A DNA stretch of 6,252 nt. Origin: Deltaproteobacteria bacterium. Its GTDB lineage: Bacteria; Desulfobacterota; DSM-4660; Desulfatiglandales; HGW-15. The stretch is taken from contig JAFDHB010000196.1 of the NCBI GenBank assembly GCA_019308985.1, positions 1-6,252 on the forward strand, read 5' to 3'. The notes below the pieces were generated by a model. The model made no database searches. It was given only the letters and a program-made list of their open reading frames with translations, and had not been told where the DNA came from. A program made the translations under genes and the position numbers. Each line of letters starts with the position of its first letter. Within the stretch, counting starts at the first letter, position 1. This document shows positions 5,540-6,252 of the stretch, one piece after another.

Positions 5540-6252
5540 ATGGAAATTATGCATCATCTTGTTTTCCCCATAAATGCCCTTCCTTCTTCTCAAATGGTCG
5601 AAGAGGGGATTGATGAAATCCTCTGGAAAGCGGACGTAAAGTTCGAAGCCTTAAGGAGGTATTATGAACAGATAGAAGCCGACGTTCTGTTTTATTTCAG
5701 TGACGTTGTTATCCAGGCAGAGGCCATGGGGGCAAAGGCAAAATATTCCAGAAAAATGATGCCTGCAGTTGAGGCCACAGCCCGGGTCATGTCGCTCCCC
5801 GACCCTGCCCAGGTTCCCAGAATGGCCGTAAACGCCAACGTGTTAAGGAGGATGGCGGGAGAGTTTCCTGATAAACTGAGAGCAGCTTTGGTCTACGGAC
5901 CTTTTACTGTGGCGGGTCTGCTTGCGGGGGAGGAGGCAATATTAAGAAAACTCATAGATGATCCCAAAGAAGTCCTGAGCCTTCTTGAAAAAACCTTTGA
6001 GTGCGCAAGAAGATACGCCCTGTATCTTGTAGAATCCGGGGCAAATTTGTTGTGGATTTCTGATCCGCTTGCCGGCCTGATTCCTCCTGATCAGTTTTGG
6101 GACTTTGCCGGTAATTTTTTGAGAAGGATTTTTGAACTGTTTGCTTCTATCCCGACCATACTTCATATTTGCGGTGATACCTATCAGATTATTCAAGCGA
6201 TGGTCGGGACAGGCGTACGCGGGATCAGTTTTGATAATTGTATGGATCTCTT
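5540..6252 (+). CDS. UroD/MtaA-family methyltransferase, N-terminal part (runs off the window)
   Basis: An open frame from ATG 5540 to the right edge, 237 codons with no stop, so the gene is 3'-truncated by the window. It belongs to the uroporphyrinogen decarboxylase superfamily. Supporting segments are YGPFTVAGLLAGEEAIL (119-135), DDPKEVLSLLEKT (140-152), ESGANLLWISDPLAGLIPP (165-183) and LHICGDT (208-214). The HxCG motif (H209, C211) supplies zinc ligands in MtaA/MtbA-type corrinoid methyltransferases and is not a HemE feature, so methyl transfer to or from a corrinoid is more likely than haem synthesis. The third zinc ligand of MtaA-type proteins, a later cysteine, would lie beyond the window. 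The N-terminus is short, lacking the usual opening helix with a DRxP motif. The gene starts 4 bases after the ATPase stop with no clear ribosome binding site; ATG 5549 is an alternative start. Its tight coupling to the importer suggests it acts on the imported compound (inference). Confidence 0.82.
   Translation, partial: MEIMHHLVFPINALPSSQMVEEGIDEILWKADVKFEALRRYYEQIEADVLFYFSDVVIQAEAMGAKAKYSRKMMPAVEATARVMSLPDPAQVPRMAVNANVLRRMAGEFPDKLRAALVYGPFTVAGLLAGEEAILRKLIDDPKEVLSLLEKTFECARRYALYLVESGANLLWISDPLAGLIPPDQFWDFAGNFLRRIFELFASIPTILHICGDTYQIIQAMVGTGVRGISFDNCMDL

Noticed and set aside
5540..6252. HemE, the haem biosynthesis uroporphyrinogen decarboxylase
   Set aside because: The HxCG motif is typical of the methyltransferase branch, the usual HemE N-terminal substrate-binding motif is missing, and the gene sits behind an importer rather than among haem genes.
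1..6252. tRNA or rRNA genes, CRISPR arrays, insertion sequences, attachment sites or UGA-selenocysteine readthrough
   Set aside because: No cloverleaf-like sequence, regular repeat-spacer pattern, transposase frame or flanking inverted repeats are seen. Although YedF hints at selenium use, every gene ends at a stop consistent with family length, so there is no reason to propose an internal selenocysteine codon.

Overview
The window is a compact, entirely plus-strand block of metabolic genes with almost no intergenic DNA. It suggests a strict anaerobe. The best guess is a sulfate-reducing or syntrophic Desulfobacterota-type bacterium, because it combines two oxygen-sensitive iron-sulfur proteins of the 2-hydroxyacyl-CoA dehydratase superfamily, a YedF protein, a Tat-exported substrate-binding protein and a UroD/MtaA-type methyltransferase. 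This assignment is an inference from gene content; no taxonomic marker is present.

Layout: (1) positions 2-205 hold the 3' end of a YedF-like selenium/sulfur metabolism gene. (2) Positions 220-1494 and 1507-2652 hold two tandem paralogues of the double-cubane-cluster anaerobic reductase family (YjiM-like), 12 bases apart. (3) An 85-base gap (2653-2737) carries an imperfect inverted repeat and a very strong ribosome binding site. It is the only real spacer and divides the window into two gene groups. (4) Positions 2738-3925, 3934-4770 and 4774-5535 encode a complete NitT/TauT-family ABC importer: Tat-exported binding protein, permease and ATPase. (5) Positions 5540 to the right edge hold the first 237 codons of a UroD-family methyltransferase with the HxCG metal-binding motif of MtaA/MtbA proteins. 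Its reading frame has no stop before the window ends.

How the genes may work together: the importer would bring in a small molecule, which the corrinoid-type methyltransferase next to it could demethylate or otherwise process. The double-cubane proteins are candidates for an ATP-driven, low-potential reduction, and YedF links the left side to sulfur or selenium handling. The co-orientation and tight spacing are visible. The shared pathway and the substrate are inference. The ATPase activator that double-cubane proteins need is not in the window.
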